From CAVRXQ01 sp963838845 (GTDB taxonomy: Bacteria; Actinomycetota; Acidimicrobiia; Acidimicrobiales; Bog-793): 64,000 nucleotides of DNA. Each line of letters begins with the position of its first letter. The stretch's first letter is position 1. The stretch covers positions 124,001-188,000 of the forward strand of contig CAWISR010000002.1 of assembly GCA_963838845.1 (NCBI GenBank), written 5' to 3'. The notes beneath the pieces were generated by a model that was not told where the DNA came from, did not search any database, and saw only the letters and a program-made list of their open reading frames with translations. This document shows positions 25,812 through 33,404 of this stretch, one piece after another. The translations under genes were made by a program, and so were the position numbers.

Positions 25812-26336
25812 TCAGACTGGGTCGGCTGCGACGTCGCCGTTGTCGGAGACGTGGTGACTCCACGCCCGCCCGTCCCAGTACCGCAGTCCATGGCGTTTCG
25901 TCGGATCGGGGTACCAGCCGAAAAGCGCCGGTCTGCCGTCGCCATCGACGGGTGGCGCGAGGCCGAGCGGGCGCTCGGTCGCCGGCGCGATCGTGATCGG
26001 TCCCAAGGTGTCGGTCGACGACGTCGGGCCGGCCGAGTAGGTGAACGGCGGGCGGGTCGAGGGGGTCGCGTTCGGGGTCGGCTGCGGCCGCGGCTGGGGC
26101 CGGGTCGTGATCTCCGCCACGAGTTCGAGGATGATCCCGAACGCCTGGAAGAGGCCGCAGATGATCGCCCAGACCGGAGACGGGATTTTCCACGGGGTCA
26201 CGCCCCGGATCAGGCGGTAGCGCTGGGAAATCCGGTACCCCAAGAACGCGAAAACGACCGCGAACGCGGCGGAGATCGCGAGGTCCTTCACGCTCGTGCC
26301 GTACCAGAGCGAGTTGAATCCGACTGTGGAAATCAC
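25812..26336 (-). CDS. membrane protein with C-terminal DUF2510 motif
   Basis: A 174-residue protein. Two hydrophobic helices lie at about residues 17-35 and 55-75, followed by a long Pro/Thr-rich linker. The C-terminal DUF2510 motif reads GWYPDPTKRHGLRYWDG and ends RAWSHHV. DUF2510 is a short actinobacterial domain fused to many membrane and regulatory proteins; its ligand is unknown. The GTG at 26336 is preceded by GGAG 8-11 nt upstream on the minus strand. It converges with the DUF2469 gene. Confidence 0.7.
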   Translation of the reverse strand: MISTVGFNSLWYGTSVKDLAISAAFAVVFAFLGYRISQRYRLIRGVTPWKIPSPVWAIICGLFQAFGIILELVAEITTRPQPRPQPTPNATPSTRPPFTYSAGPTSSTDTLGPITIAPATERPLGLAPPVDGDGRPALFGWYPDPTKRHGLRYWDGRAWSHHVSDNGDVAADPV

Positions 26337-26410
26337 CTACGTGCTCCCGTTTACCTGCAATTCGGTGTCCCCCGATGTTACTTGGCCAGGGGCACGGATC
26401 CGATCCGCGC

Positions 26411-26596
26411 TCAGCGACCAGGGCGTCGAGCTGTGCGGCGTTCGAAACACGACGTATGCCAGTGGCGGCGCTCGTCCGCCGCGGCGAGCGGCACGACGAC
26501 CAGGTGCGCGACGCCGGGGGTGATCACCTGGTTGCAGCCCGGGCACCGGTACGACTTCGTTGCCGCGTACGGCTGGATCTTTCGCACCTCTGCCAT
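26411..26596 (-). CDS. small zinc-ribbon protein
   Basis: A 61-residue protein that starts MAEVRKIQPYAATKSYRCPG. The cysteine pair CPGC near residue 18 and the later HWHTSC give a C-x2-C...H-x-H-x2-C metal site. Small proteins with this same pattern are conserved in actinobacteria and often mislabelled ATP/GTP-binding. An in-frame extension to 26707 exists, but it is Pro/Arg-rich and not family-like. The role is unknown; a nucleic-acid-linked function is only a guess. Confidence 0.65.
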   Translation of the reverse strand: MAEVRKIQPYAATKSYRCPGCNQVITPGVAHLVVVPLAAADERRHWHTSCFERRTARRPGR

Positions 26597-26724
26597 CGAA
26601 TTGGTGAGCGGGTCGTGGGCGAAGCGAGGTCGGGAGGGGCGCGGGGGCGGGCGGGAGGCCACGGGGCCATTATTCTCGCCCTCTTCTCGGACCAATCGGG
26701 CTCGCACGGGTCGGAGTCGTTCGC

Positions 26725-26730
26725 TACAAC
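26725..26730 (+). promoter_or_regulatory. -10 hexamer TACAAC for the flavin oxidoreductase-like gene
   Basis: TACAAC ends 6 nt before the GTG at 26737, with no Shine-Dalgarno. The last position is C rather than T, so confidence is lower than for the other hexamers. Confidence 0.35.
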
Positions 26731-26736
26731 GGGCGG

Positions 26737-27537
26737 GTGGAACCCCCTCGGCTGGCGGTGCGGCTGCGCATCGGCGAGCGCGGCGTCCCCGCCTTGGCCT
26801 TCGGAGAGATCGCCTCCCGCGCCGAGAGCGCCTTGGCAGAGGCGCTCTTTGTGAGCGGCGACAGGGAAGGCGGAGGGGCGAACGATCCGTTCGTCTTGCT
26901 GGGCGCGGCCACGGCTTTTACCTCGCGGATCGGACTCGGCTGCCTTTCGACGCCGATCGATGAGCGCCCCCCGTCGATCCTCGCAAAGACGCTCGCTTCG
27001 TTGGACCTTTGCTGCGGGGGACGGGCCATTGCCTGCGTCGCTGCGAATTTCGCCGTGGAGGCGGATCCAGCCGGGAAGCTCGTCGAAGGGGTCGCAATCC
27101 TGCGCGCGATGCTCGAGGTTCCGGCGCCGTCGTTTAACGGAGAGCACTTTTCGATCGCACGGGCATGGAACGAGCCACGGGTAACGAGGGAGCGCCCGAT
27201 GCCAATCGGCGTCGCGATCGATCCGCTGTCAACGAACGCCCTTTCTGGCACCGTTCAGGCGGCGCAGGTCGTCGTGGCGCTCTGCGAGCACGTCGACTTC
27301 GTCGTCACAGACTGGCGTCCGCAAACGTCCGAACTTCCGATAAGCGGGGTGCCAGTCCTCGCGATCGTCGGCACGTCGTCGCTCGCCGAGGTCGATTCCG
27401 CGGTGGCGGCAGCGTTCGGGGCGGGGTGCGCTGGCGTCCTACTCGACTTTCTCGAGGTGCCGGGCGCCGATGCACTGGCACGGGCGCTCGCCGCCGCGCG
27501 CCACGCGATCGGCCGCGTCACGGGCGTCGGCGGTTAG
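26737..27537 (+). CDS. luciferase-like (F420/flavin) oxidoreductase, divergent
   Basis: A 266-residue protein with the LLM-family core: SRIGLGCLSTPIDERPPSI, then AKTLASLDLCCGGRAI, then the helix KLVEGVAILRAML and SFNGEHFSI. These are the barrel strands and helices of F420- or FMN-dependent luciferase-like monooxygenases. The protein is shorter than typical members (300-340) and lacks a clear N-terminal substrate loop, so it may be a reduced or non-catalytic member. Its stop overlaps the stop of the converging aminotransferase gene by 4 bases. Confidence 0.65.
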   Translation: MEPPRLAVRLRIGERGVPALAFGEIASRAESALAEALFVSGDREGGGANDPFVLLGAATAFTSRIGLGCLSTPIDERPPSILAKTLASLDLCCGGRAIACVAANFAVEADPAGKLVEGVAILRAMLEVPAPSFNGEHFSIARAWNEPRVTRERPMPIGVAIDPLSTNALSGTVQAAQVVVALCEHVDFVVTDWRPQTSELPISGVPVLAIVGTSSLAEVDSAVAAAFGAGCAGVLLDFLEVPGADALARALAAARHAIGRVTGVGG

Positions 27538-28365
27538 ACGTCCCCGTCGCTCGCGAGCAACGCCGCGTAGGAGGCGGCGGCTTTCTCGGTTTCGGGACCG
27601 CGGAGTTCGCGCGGCGCGGTGAGGTTGATCGAGGCGATCGCCTGCACGCCGCGCAGCGTGGACGTCAAGAAGGCTTCGTCGACCCGACCGGAGACGAACC
27701 GCGAAGCCGGGATCTCGCGCTCTTTTCCGCCGTGGCGCTCCAAGACGAAGCTGACGCGTCACGCCGTCGAGGCAGCCCGAACCGAGCGGCGGCGTGAGGA
27801 GTTCACCTTCGATCACGACGAAGACGTTCGATCCTGTGCCTTCACAGAGCATCGCTGCGGAGTTCTGAAAGATCGCCTCCTCGGCGCCGTTGTCGTGCGC
27901 GTACTGGAGCGCGCGGGCGTTCTCCGCGTACGAGATCGTCTTCAGGCCCGCCGTGCCGCCGTTCTCGTTGCGAGTCCAGGGGGCGACGACGACGGCGGCA
28001 GGTGGGCGGTCGAGATCAAACGGCTCCGCGGCGACGACGAGGGTGGCCGGGCCTTCGCCGCGCGCCGAGCCAAGCGGGCCCGTGCCTGACGTCACCGTGA
28101 CGCGGATCCTCCCGGTATCGAAGTCACTCGACTCGACAACTTGATCGATCGCCGACGTGATCACGGCAGCCGCGGGCGCGTCGATGCCGAGTCCGTCCGC
28201 CGAGCGCTTCAGCCGCTCGAGGTGACGAAGCAACGCGAACGGCCGGTGCCGGTGCAAAAGGATCGTCTCGAACACACCGTCGCCGGCGATGAGACCGTGA
28301 TCGAACACCGAGATCATGGCGTCCTCGGGCGCGACCAGCGCGCCGTTCACGAAGACCTTTGCCAC
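27534..28365 (-). CDS. class IV PLP aminotransferase (BCAT/PabC type), frameshifted
   Basis: A fold-type IV enzyme, either branched-chain aminotransferase or 4-amino-4-deoxychorismate lyase. The N-terminus has FDHGLIAGDGVFETI; the PLP lysine is K142 in LKTISYAEN; E175 lies in CEGTGSN. After GSGCLDGVTRQL the frame breaks: the coding strand has one extra T (an extra A on the plus strand at about 27748). Removing it gives VLERHGGKEREIP..., then EAFLTSTLRGVQAI, the expected C-terminal motif, and a stop at 27534. The corrected length is 276 residues. Without the correction the frame runs on to 27439 with Arg-rich nonsense. The short substrate loop fits PabC slightly better. Confidence 0.85.
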
Positions 28366-28371
28366 GCTTGA

Positions 28372-28377
28372 AGGTTA
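28372..28377 (-). promoter_or_regulatory. -10 hexamer TAACCT for the aminotransferase gene
   Basis: On the minus strand TAACCT ends 6 nt before the GTG start at 28365; no Shine-Dalgarno is present. Confidence 0.5.
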
Positions 28378-28403
28378 CGCAGCCCGACGCGCGGAAACGT
28401 TGA

Positions 28404-29279
28404 TCACGCAGTCGTTTCGGCGTCCGCGATCCGAGCGCCGCTGGAGTCCTCACTGATGAAACGTCGGACGAGCGCCAGATCCTCTTGGTGGGTGATCCCG
28501 AGACAGCGTGCTTCGGTGGGCAACACGCTCACCTTGTCGGCATGCGATGCGACGAGATCCCCGACGACGTCGACGAGTAGCAACTCGCGGTGCTCGTCGG
28601 TCGGAGTGAACCGCGCCAGAGCCCCCTCGAGCGCGTCGAGCACCCGGCGGTGGAACCCCCAGAGGTTCATCGACACCCTTTGTGCACCGGTGAGCACTTT
28701 CGTCTGGTGATCGCCCGGGCCCGAAAGATCGATCGGCGTCGCGTCGAATCTGCCGTCGTCGCGAAGTGTCACCAAGTGCTCGACGACGCCGCGTAGGTCG
28801 CCGTCCTCGTTGTCATCGCACAACCCACGTTTCACCGGGGACGGGGTGATGATGGTGCGCATGAGCCGGTAACCGACGAGCACGTGCGCGTTGAGCTCCG
28901 GTCCGTCGAGTCCTTCGCGCGCCAGATGATCGTGGATGACGCGTAAAGCCGCGTCACCGTATAGGTCGTCGGCGTTGGCGACGGCGAACGATCCGGTCAG
29001 GACCTCTTTCGCCGCCGCGACGGCTTGGGCGGTTCCTGGCGTCGGTGGCTGACAAACGAACGATGTTTTCAGTCCGGACGGCCACCTTTTGCGGACGTGG
29101 GACTCGATCTCGTCGCGGATCTCGTCGCGAACGACGAGGACAGCTTCGTCGAACCCGCAGGACAATGCGGTGAGCGCCGTATAGTCCATGAGAGCTTGGC
29201 CGTTCGGGCCGACGGGCGCGAGCTGTTTCAACCCTCCGAAGCGTCGCCCGTGGCCAGCTGCGAGGACAACGAGCTGCAC
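28404..29279 (-). CDS. sugar-phosphate-type nucleotidyltransferase
   Basis: A 291-residue NTP-transferase. The N-terminal nucleotide loop is VVLAAGHGRRFGGLKQLAPV, followed by a Rossmann-like fold with PGTAQAVAAAKEVL and a metal-site ANADDLYG. A C-terminal region of about 110 residues continues without obvious hexapeptide repeats. The family activates sugar phosphates or other phosphoesters to NDP forms; the substrate cannot be read from sequence. It is divergent from the NifU-like gene, with a 44-base shared promoter region. Confidence 0.75.
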   Translation of the reverse strand: MQLVVLAAGHGRRFGGLKQLAPVGPNGQALMDYTALTALSCGFDEAVLVVRDEIRDEIESHVRKRWPSGLKTSFVCQPPTPGTAQAVAAAKEVLTGSFAVANADDLYGDAALRVIHDHLAREGLDGPELNAHVLVGYRLMRTIITPSPVKRGLCDDNEDGDLRGVVEHLVTLRDDGRFDATPIDLSGPGDHQTKVLTGAQRVSMNLWGFHRRVLDALEGALARFTPTDEHRELLLVDVVGDLVASHADKVSVLPTEARCLGITHQEDLALVRRFISEDSSGARIADAETTA

Positions 29280-29285
29280 CGGCGC

Positions 29286-29291
29286 ATCCTA
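29286..29291 (-). promoter_or_regulatory. -10 hexamer TAGGAT for the nucleotidyltransferase gene
   Basis: On the minus strand TAGGAT ends 6 nt before the GTG at 29279, again without a Shine-Dalgarno. Confidence 0.5.
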
Positions 29292-29323
29292 AATCGGCTG
29301 GCTGAGGATTTTGTGAGGATTCG

Positions 29324-29704
29324 ATGAGCGACGCAACGAGCCACAACACGACTTCGTCTTCGTCAGAATCGGACCGCCGTGAGCTGGCGATTTCGGAAGA
29401 CGAACGCGCCCACCGCCGCGCCGAGCTTTCCGCGCTCGTCGAGGTGATGAGCGAGGCGGTGCGCGAGGACGGTGGCGATCTCGTCTTGGTCGATGCGGAT
29501 TACGAGACGGGCGTCGTCGAGGTCGAATTGCGGGGCGCGTGCGGTTCGTGCGCCATTTCGGGGATCACGTTGCAGGGCGGCGTCGAACGCATGCTGAAGG
29601 AACGGCTGCCGTGGGTCAGCGAAGTCCGCGGAGGCGTGGACGAGTCGCTCGACTTCGAGACGAGCTTCGCGATGGGGCGCGGCGCGTACATTCCGCGCGC
29701 GTAG
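29324..29704 (+). CDS. NifU C-terminal domain protein (Fe-S scaffold type)
   Basis: A 126-residue protein. After a Ser-rich disordered N-terminus (1-30) comes a NifU-like domain with the cluster-binding pair C73 and C76 in RGACGSCAISG. Such proteins carry and transfer iron-sulfur clusters. The ATG follows GTGAGGATTCG, containing a GAGG ribosome site. Its stop codon at 29704 directly abuts the stop of the converging YdjC-like gene at 29705, leaving no spacer for a terminator. Confidence 0.82.
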   Translation: MSDATSHNTTSSSSESDRRELAISEDERAHRRAELSALVEVMSEAVREDGGDLVLVDADYETGVVEVELRGACGSCAISGITLQGGVERMLKERLPWVSEVRGGVDESLDFETSFAMGRGAYIPRA

Positions 29705-30574
29705 TCACAACCGATTCGCCCGCGCGGCGGCGTTGCGCGCGGGTCTGCGCATCAGCTGTCGCAGCGTGCGGAACCCGATCGTGCGCACGCCGTCCCGGCG
29801 GAGCGCGTCGGCGAGCGGACCGGATGATGCAACGAGTTCTCCGTCTCGCACCCGCAGTTGCCAGTCGATCGCCGAGGCTCGAAGCTCGGAGCTGTCGTGT
29901 GCGGGGACGACCCTCACCTCGGTCACGCCGCCAGGGAGCGCGTCTTCGACTCGACCGCCCGCGGAGAGCCGATCGCAGAGCTCGGCGATCGTCATCACAT
30001 AGTCCGCCGCCAGCACCTCGCGCTCGTGCGCGAGAGAACGGCAGGGAAATCCGACGCGGCCCTCGTCCTCACCGTTCGGGAGTCGGATCGGCAGCGAGAA
30101 CTCGGCGGCGAGATCGAGGTAGCAGTCAAAGAACTCGGGTCGGAGCTCGACACCTCCGAGGTGGGCATCGAGGTGAGTGACGTCGAAACCCCAAAGGACC
30201 GCCCGCTCGATCTGCGCTCGCCACTCCCGGCGAACCTCGTCGAGATCGGCGTGCTCCCAGACGTCCTCGATCGTGCGCGGGAAACCGCCCTCACCGTCGA
30301 ACAGTGACGGCGATTGCGTGATCGGTCCCCATCGGTACAGCTCGTGTTCGGCATTCAAGGTGAGGTGCACCCCGATGTCCTCGCCGCGGTAGGCGGCTGC
30401 CGCGCCCCGAGCCCACGGCGCCGGCACCATCAACGACGCGGAGCTCGCGATGCCTTCTCGCAGCGCTTCGTACACCGCGACGTTCGCCGAGTAGGAGAAC
30501 CCGAGGTCGTCGCAGGAGATGATGAGGAGGCGCTCGATCGGCTCGAAGCCGAGGCGCTCAACGAGTCCCGACAC
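29705..30574 (-). CDS. YdjC/ChbG-type carbohydrate deacetylase
   Basis: A 289-residue protein with the YdjC fold. The metal-binding aspartate pair is in IISCDDLGFS near residue 18; a second ligand is the histidine in HLDAHLGG near 135; GVHLTLNAEHE near 66 adds a third. Members remove acetyl groups from chito-oligosaccharides or related sugars. The start GTG at 30574 is 12 bases after the purE stop, and a TAAACC hexamer that includes that stop lies 9 nt before it. Length is normal for the family. Confidence 0.8.
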   Translation of the reverse strand: MSGLVERLGFEPIERLLIISCDDLGFSYSANVAVYEALREGIASSASLMVPAPWARGAAAAYRGEDIGVHLTLNAEHELYRWGPITQSPSLFDGEGGFPRTIEDVWEHADLDEVRREWRAQIERAVLWGFDVTHLDAHLGGVELRPEFFDCYLDLAAEFSLPIRLPNGEDEGRVGFPCRSLAHEREVLAADYVMTIAELCDRLSAGGRVEDALPGGVTEVRVVPAHDSSELRASAIDWQLRVRDGELVASSGPLADALRRDGVRTIGFRTLRQLMRRPARNAAARANRL

Positions 30575-30583
30575 CAGATCGTC

Positions 30584-30589
30584 GGTTTA
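30584..30589 (-). promoter_or_regulatory. possible -10 hexamer TAAACC overlapping the purE stop
   Basis: The TAA stop of purE forms the first half of TAAACC, which ends 9 nt before the YdjC-type GTG start. No Shine-Dalgarno lies between. The hexamer does not end in T, so confidence is low. Confidence 0.3.
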
Positions 30590-31078
30590 GGTCTTGAGCC
30601 GCTGTTGCATGGCGGCGTCTTTCTTGCGCACCTCGTCCGCGAGGCGCTCTTGGAACGCGACGACAGACCTCGCGACGTCATTGTTCCCGACGCCGATGAT
30701 GCGCGCCGCGAGCAGTCCGGCGTTACGGGCTCCGTTGATCGCGACGGTGGCAACGGGAACACCGCGAGGCATCTGGACCATCGCCAGCAGTGAGTCGAGG
30801 CCACCGAGATTCGCAAGCGCGATCGGCACCCCGATCACCGGAAGCGGCGTCGCGGCGGCGAGCACCCCGGCGAGGTGAGCCGCTCCGCCAGCGCCGGCGA
30901 TAACGACCTCGACGCCTCGGGATTTCGCTTCGCGCGCGTATGCGATCGCATCGTCCGGCGTGCGGTGCGCGGAGATCACCCGCATCTCCCAGCCGATATC
31001 GAACTCGTCGAGCGCTGCAGCCGCTTCGCGCATGACCTCTTCATCCGAGTCGCTTCCCATCACGATCGCAACGCTCAT
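30587..31078 (-). CDS. purE: 5-(carboxyamino)imidazole ribonucleotide mutase
   Basis: A 163-residue class I PurE that converts N5-CAIR to CAIR in purine synthesis. Motifs: MGSDSDEEVM near residue 8, VISAHRTPD near 39 (catalytic His), and AGAGGAAHLAGV near 61. The usual partner purK is not in the window. It sits in a minus-strand cluster after the PAP2 gene; a TAG stop lies 19 bases upstream of the start and no clear ribosome site is seen. Confidence 0.95.
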   Translation of the reverse strand: MSVAIVMGSDSDEEVMREAAAALDEFDIGWEMRVISAHRTPDDAIAYAREAKSRGVEVVIAGAGGAAHLAGVLAAATPLPVIGVPIALANLGGLDSLLAMVQMPRGVPVATVAINGARNAGLLAARIIGVGNNDVARSVVAFQERLADEVRKKDAAMQQRLKT

Positions 31079-31097
31079 CGGCTGTCAGCGGCTCCGA

Positions 31098-31628
31098 CTA
31101 TTTCCCGAGGGGCGCGATTTGCTTGGCGATGAGTCCGAGGATTCGACCGACGATCGCGCCGCCTAAAACGTCAGACGCGTGATGGATCTTCACGTGCACG
31201 CGGCTCGCCGCGACGACGACCGCGACGGCGTAGTAGAGCGGCCAGAGCGGATCTCCGTCGGACAGCAGTGTCGCCCCACAGAACGCGGCGGTCGCGTGCC
31301 CGGAGGGAAAGCTCGACGAGAGTGGCTCCCGGAAGGGAAGCGGATGCTCGCGCCTCCGTTGGGGACGGCGCCTGCCGAACAACGACTTCATGACGACGTT
31401 CACGAGGACCGACTCGATGCCGGTCCCGACGATGGCGCGGATCGCGGCACGCTCGTTTCGCTCACCGCCGCGCAGGGCTCGCAGCAGTGCAAACACCACC
31501 CAGATCAAGCCGAACTCGCCCAACGCCGATGCGGCGTAAAAGAGGCGATCCCAAAACGGGTGTCCACGGATCTTGTCGAACCACGCGTCGACCCGGTCGT
31601 CGAAGTCCGCGATCAGCTCGTGGTCCAT
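31098..31628 (-). CDS. PAP2-family membrane phosphatase
   Basis: A 176-residue membrane protein with the three PAP2 catalytic motifs in order: KSLFGRRRPQ near residue 81, SSSFPSGHATAA near 106 (the PSGH acid/base histidine), and SRVHVKIHHASDVLGG near 142 (nucleophile histidine). It has about five helices. Such enzymes dephosphorylate lipid phosphates such as undecaprenyl pyrophosphate or phosphatidate outside the membrane. It starts 12 bases after the nuclease gene stop. Confidence 0.88.
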   Translation of the reverse strand: MDHELIADFDDRVDAWFDKIRGHPFWDRLFYAASALGEFGLIWVVFALLRALRGGERNERAAIRAIVGTGIESVLVNVVMKSLFGRRRPQRRREHPLPFREPLSSSFPSGHATAAFCGATLLSDGDPLWPLYYAVAVVVAASRVHVKIHHASDVLGGAIVGRILGLIAKQIAPLGK

Positions 31629-31637
31629 GACGACGAA

Positions 31638-31643
31638 AGATTA
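31638..31643 (-). promoter_or_regulatory. -10 hexamer TAATCT overlapping the nuclease stop codon
   Basis: The TAA stop of the nuclease gene is the first half of TAATCT, which ends 9 nt before the PAP2 ATG. There is no Shine-Dalgarno. Confidence 0.4.
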
Positions 31644-32456
31644 CCGGGCGGTTCGCACTTTCCCGGGGTCCGTTCCTGATCCAGAAGCGGTCGCGAAGAC
31701 CGGGCAGAGCGATTGGAACGCACAGAAGCGACACAAAGGGGACGGGCTCGGGCGGAAGACCTCTTTTTCGCACGCCCGCTCGATCGCCGACCACACTGCG
31801 AGGGCGCGAAGGCGCGAGCTCCTCACCGCCTGTTCGGTGACCGACCGGACGAGCACGACGCGGTCTTTCAGGTACATGAGGCGGACTTCCACGGGGGCGC
31901 GCCCGAAGTTCTCTTCACACAGCACTGCGTAGAAGTTCACACCGTTGAAACTCGTCTTGGTGCGCGTTTCGCCAGGGGATGATCCTGTTTTGTAGTCGAC
32001 GACACAGAAATCGCCACCGCCGACGTCATCGAGTCGGTCGATGATCCCGTTCAGCTCGACGCCTTCGACCTCCGCGCGCAGCTTTAGTTCGAGACCACGG
32101 GGATGGATCGAGGTCGGATCCTCGAGTTCGAAGTAGCGCGCGATCAGCACGCGCAGCTCCTCGAGCAGCTGCGCCTCTTGGTGCTCGTCGAGTCCGAGTT
32201 CGACGAATTCGGAGCGGCTGTGCCGACCGGCCCACGTCTCCGTCAGCGCGTCTTCGGCGCGATCCGCGGTCCGCCCGTCATCGTCGTTGTCGGCGAACAG
32301 TCGCTCGAGCACGGCGTGCGCGAGCGTGCCTCTCACCTGATGGATCGTCGGCGGTTCGGGAAGTCGGTCGATGTAGGAGTACTTGAATGCGAGCGGGCAC
32401 TGGGTAAACCGCGAGATCTTCGATGGGGAAAGCGTGTTCGCAAGGGGCGTCGACAT
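31641..32456 (-). CDS. PD-(D/E)XK nuclease with Cas4/AddB-like Fe-S cysteines
   Basis: A 271-residue RecB-family nuclease. After LSPSKISRFTQCPLAF come GTLAHAVLERL, then the catalytic core GIIDRLDD and FCVVDYKTG (the D and DxK residues). Four cysteines fit the iron-sulfur nuclease pattern: C20 near the N-terminus, and C242, C245, C251 in LCRFCAFQSLC. Cas4 and AddB share this clamp. No cas genes and no AddA/AddB helicase lie nearby, so it is a stand-alone member, found in many actinobacteria and possibly a DNA repair factor. Its stop and the PAP2 start are 12 bases apart. Confidence 0.85.
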   Translation of the reverse strand: MSTPLANTLSPSKISRFTQCPLAFKYSYIDRLPEPPTIHQVRGTLAHAVLERLFADNDDDGRTADRAEDALTETWAGRHSRSEFVELGLDEHQEAQLLEELRVLIARYFELEDPTSIHPRGLELKLRAEVEGVELNGIIDRLDDVGGGDFCVVDYKTGSSPGETRTKTSFNGVNFYAVLCEENFGRAPVEVRLMYLKDRVVLVRSVTEQAVRSSRLRALAVWSAIERACEKEVFRPSPSPLCRFCAFQSLCPVFATASGSGTDPGKVRTAR

Positions 32457-32465
32457 GTGCGGGTG

Positions 32466-32471
32466 ACGCTA
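32466..32471 (-). promoter_or_regulatory. -10 hexamer TAGCGT overlapping the hydrolase stop codon
   Basis: The TAG stop of the alpha/beta hydrolase gene begins TAGCGT, which ends 9 nt before the nuclease ATG. No Shine-Dalgarno is present. Confidence 0.4.
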
Positions 32472-33290
32472 CGCCTGGGGTGTTCGGAGCGCTTCGAGCA
32501 GCGCCTTCGCGACGAGGGATGGGGCGTTGAACGGGCCGAAGTGATCGAGATCGGCGATCGGGACAATCCGGCCGTGCGAAAGGCGGCTCGCCACCATTTC
32601 GGCGCCGGCGCCGGTCATGACCTCGCTCGACTCGCCGAACGCGATCATCACGGGACAGTCGACGCGGTCGAGCAGACCGAGTACATCGAAATCGGCGGCG
32701 GTCTCGTAGATCGCGGCTTCTGTCTCTGGATTGCACGCGAGGACAACCGATCCGTTCTCGCCTTCGACGAGTCCTTCCTTGAGGTACCCGGCGAGCGCGC
32801 GAGGGTCGAACGACGAAAATGGCGGACGCGTCGAAAAGTGTTCGAACGCCTCGTAGCGCGAGGAAAATACCAGCCTCCTGCGGCGCGCGAGTCGGGCGTT
32901 CGCGTCGCCTCGAGCCTGACCAGCTGCCGCGTCGTCGATCACGATCGGCTCGTAGCAAAAGAGCGCCGCGAAGCTCCCCGGTCGGGCCGCCTCTGCGCCC
33001 AAGAGCGCGTTCGCGCCGAGGGAGTGGCCGACGCCGATCATTCGGGCATCGAGTTCTCGTGCCGCGACCAAGACGTCACCGACGAAAACCGGCCACCCGA
33101 CGCGCGACGGTGCCTCTGATCTGCCATGACCGGAGAGGTCGAGGCCGACACAGCGCGACGCGTCGGACAGCGCATCCGCGAGCGGCGCAAAGCAGAGCGC
33201 GTTGAGGCCGGCGCCGTGGACGAGGAGCGATGTCGGTCCGGAACCGCCAAAGTCGATGGCGGCGAGCTTTCCGCCGTCTTCCCGCGCCAT
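32469..33290 (-). CDS. alpha/beta-fold hydrolase
   Basis: A 273-residue protein with the canonical fold. The oxyanion loop is LLVHGAGLN near residue 22, DLSGHGRSE lies near 51, and the nucleophile elbow GVGHSLGAN holds S90. The C-terminal catalytic histidine is probably in ADLDHFGPF near 248. A lid domain lies between about 130 and 200. The substrate is unknown; similar proteins are esterases, lactonases or haloperoxidase-like. The ATG lacks an obvious ribosome site. It is the first gene of a five-gene minus-strand series ending at 29705. Confidence 0.8.
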   Translation of the reverse strand: MAREDGGKLAAIDFGGSGPTSLLVHGAGLNALCFAPLADALSDASRCVGLDLSGHGRSEAPSRVGWPVFVGDVLVAARELDARMIGVGHSLGANALLGAEAARPGSFAALFCYEPIVIDDAAAGQARGDANARLARRRRLVFSSRYEAFEHFSTRPPFSSFDPRALAGYLKEGLVEGENGSVVLACNPETEAAIYETAADFDVLGLLDRVDCPVMIAFGESSEVMTGAGAEMVASRLSHGRIVPIADLDHFGPFNAPSLVAKALLEALRTPQA

Positions 33291-33404
33291 CGCGAAGCTT
33301 CGTCGGCGAGGAGTGCGATCTTCGCTGGATGCAGGCTGGGAATTCGGCCCCGCCAGGGCCGAATCGTCGTTTGCAGTGTCGATGATCGGCTAAACCTACC
33401 GGCC

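Noticed and set aside
21279..26700. The 14-mer TCGGACCAATCGGG at 21279-21292 and 26687-26700, both upstream of genes
   Set aside because: A few 14-base repeats are expected by chance in 64 kb, and there is no dyad symmetry or third copy to support an operator.
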